This document shows, piece after piece, positions 23,421-23,845 of a stretch of 23,845 bases of DNA. The DNA is from JBCBSP01 sp964550935 (GTDB lineage Bacteria > Pseudomonadota > Alphaproteobacteria > Caulobacterales > Maricaulaceae): NCBI GenBank assembly GCA_964550935.1, contig CAZKBB010000043.1:1-23845 (forward strand), given 5' to 3'. The notes below the pieces were generated by a model that ran no database searches, had not been told where the DNA came from, and worked only from the letters and a program-made list of their open reading frames with translations. The translations under genes were made by a program, and so were the position numbers. Numbering within the stretch: position 1 is the first letter of the stretch; each line of letters opens with the position of its first letter.

Positions 23421-23845
23421 ATGGACGCCATCACCGACAAGGACGCCTTGAAGAGCGTGCACGAGAACGCCGCGCCGCGCCCCACCCGAGACGAGGCCGA
23501 AGAGGCCGTGCGCATCCTTCTGCGCTGGGCCGGAGACGACCCCAGGCGCGAAGGCCTTCTGGAGACGCCCAAGCGCGTCGTGAAGGCCTATGAGGAGTGG
23601 TTCTCCGGCTATGATGAGGATCCGGCCAAGATCTTTTCGCCACAAAGCTCGACAGATCCCGAGCCTTCCGTGTCGTACATGCTGACTGCCGGCCTGGGCG
23701 GACTCGAGTCGATGGTGGACGAGCAGCAGCAACAGCAATACCGCAATGCCATGCTCAAGTTGCATGTGACTCTGGCTCAGTTGTATCTGGGCGACGATCG
23801 CATCGCCCAGGCGGTAGGGGGCGACGGTCCGGATGCCGATGTTCA
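23421..23845 (+). CDS. folE: GTP cyclohydrolase I, N-terminal part (chimeric at the window end)
   Basis: FolE makes dihydroneopterin triphosphate from GTP, the first step of folate synthesis. The first ~71 residues are clearly FolE: PRPTRDEAEEAVRILLRWAG, DDPRREGLLETPKRV and KAYEEWFSGYDEDPAKI, the well-conserved N-terminal helices. After the ATC at 23631 the expected continuation (a TFEE segment, then the HCEHH zinc site) is absent. The frame instead runs on, with no stop, into unrelated text (QSSTDPEPSVSYMLTAGL and on) to the end of the window. The ATG has AAAGGA about 10 bases upstream. Either the contig end is chimeric or the gene is broken here; the first is more likely. The catalytic part is not visible. 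Confidence 0.8.
   Translation, partial: MDAITDKDALKSVHENAAPRPTRDEAEEAVRILLRWAGDDPRREGLLETPKRVVKAYEEWFSGYDEDPAKIFSPQSSTDPEPSVSYMLTAGLGGLESMVDEQQQQQYRNAMLKLHVTLAQLYLGDDRIAQAVGGDGPDADV
23634..23845. other. Sequence unlike FolE and unlike the rest of the window
   Basis: From about 23634-23642 the base composition falls well below the surrounding level and codons change (CAA, ACA, TTG, TAT, CAG runs). In the frame continuing from folE it encodes SPQSSTDPEPSVSYMLTAGL, then DEQQQQQYRNAMLKLHVTLA and QLYLGDDRIAQAVGG. This reads as a believable alpha-helical protein, but I cannot name a family. It sits exactly at the end of the window, where chimeric reads or misjoined contigs are common. Confidence 0.6.

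Overview
The window is high-GC DNA with tightly packed genes, GTG/TTG starts and strong AGGAG-type ribosome binding sites. The gene content (alphaproteobacterial-type RpoH, an IscU-like protein next to YidD, FtsH near FolP) and the dispersed CTGTCATCCCGG-type palindromic repeats point to an alphaproteobacterium. The Caulobacterales/Maricaulales/Hyphomonadaceae neighbourhood is plausible but is only an inference. The sequence looks like a draft scaffold: it starts inside ftsH, has two runs of N (100 and 10 bases), and its last ~210 bases do not fit the gene they sit in.

Layout. (1) 1-3421, plus strand: 3' part of ftsH, an assembly gap inside a dispersed repeat, an extended-SDR epimerase/reductase and folP. 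(2) 3418-4641, minus: a lipoprotein trypsin-like protease with three 4-Cys repeats, sharing a CTAG with the folP stop. (3) 4769-5815, plus: two tandem paralogous small secreted Arg/Asp-rich proteins separated by a strong hairpin terminator. (4) 5836-9251, minus: a PhzF-like isomerase, an FAD oxidoreductase of the kind fused to SelD in other bacteria, a thioredoxin-fold lipoprotein directly upstream of it, and an alpha/beta hydrolase. (5) 9252-10114: repeat-rich spacer holding one 47-aa basic protein gene. (6) 10115-12622, minus: thiC with a TPP riboswitch, and a small membrane protein. The reading frame of thiC is broken only by the artificial 10-N spacer. (7) 12852-14553: a 66-aa protein (plus), a BASS-family transporter and a GNAT acetyltransferase (both minus). 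(8) 14776-18956, plus: rpoH with a strong 5'UTR hairpin, a penicillin-acylase-family Ntn hydrolase and an SDR. (9) 18966-20935, minus: GT2 glycosyltransferase, yidD and an IscU-like scaffold. (10) 21052-23845: an unrecognised 229-aa protein (plus), cysS (minus) and the N-terminal part of folE (plus).

Functional themes. Folate synthesis is represented by folP and folE, thiamine by thiC, envelope and protein quality control by ftsH, yidD and rpoH, and translation by cysS. The rest are accessory secreted, redox and hydrolase genes. I found no prophage, CRISPR array, transposase, rRNA, tRNA or recognisable defence system. The most useful second looks are the chimeric folE end, the thiC gap that closes on a 7-bp overlap, the two-Cys secreted paralogues, the rpoH leader hairpin, the orphan 229-aa protein and the palindromic repeat families.
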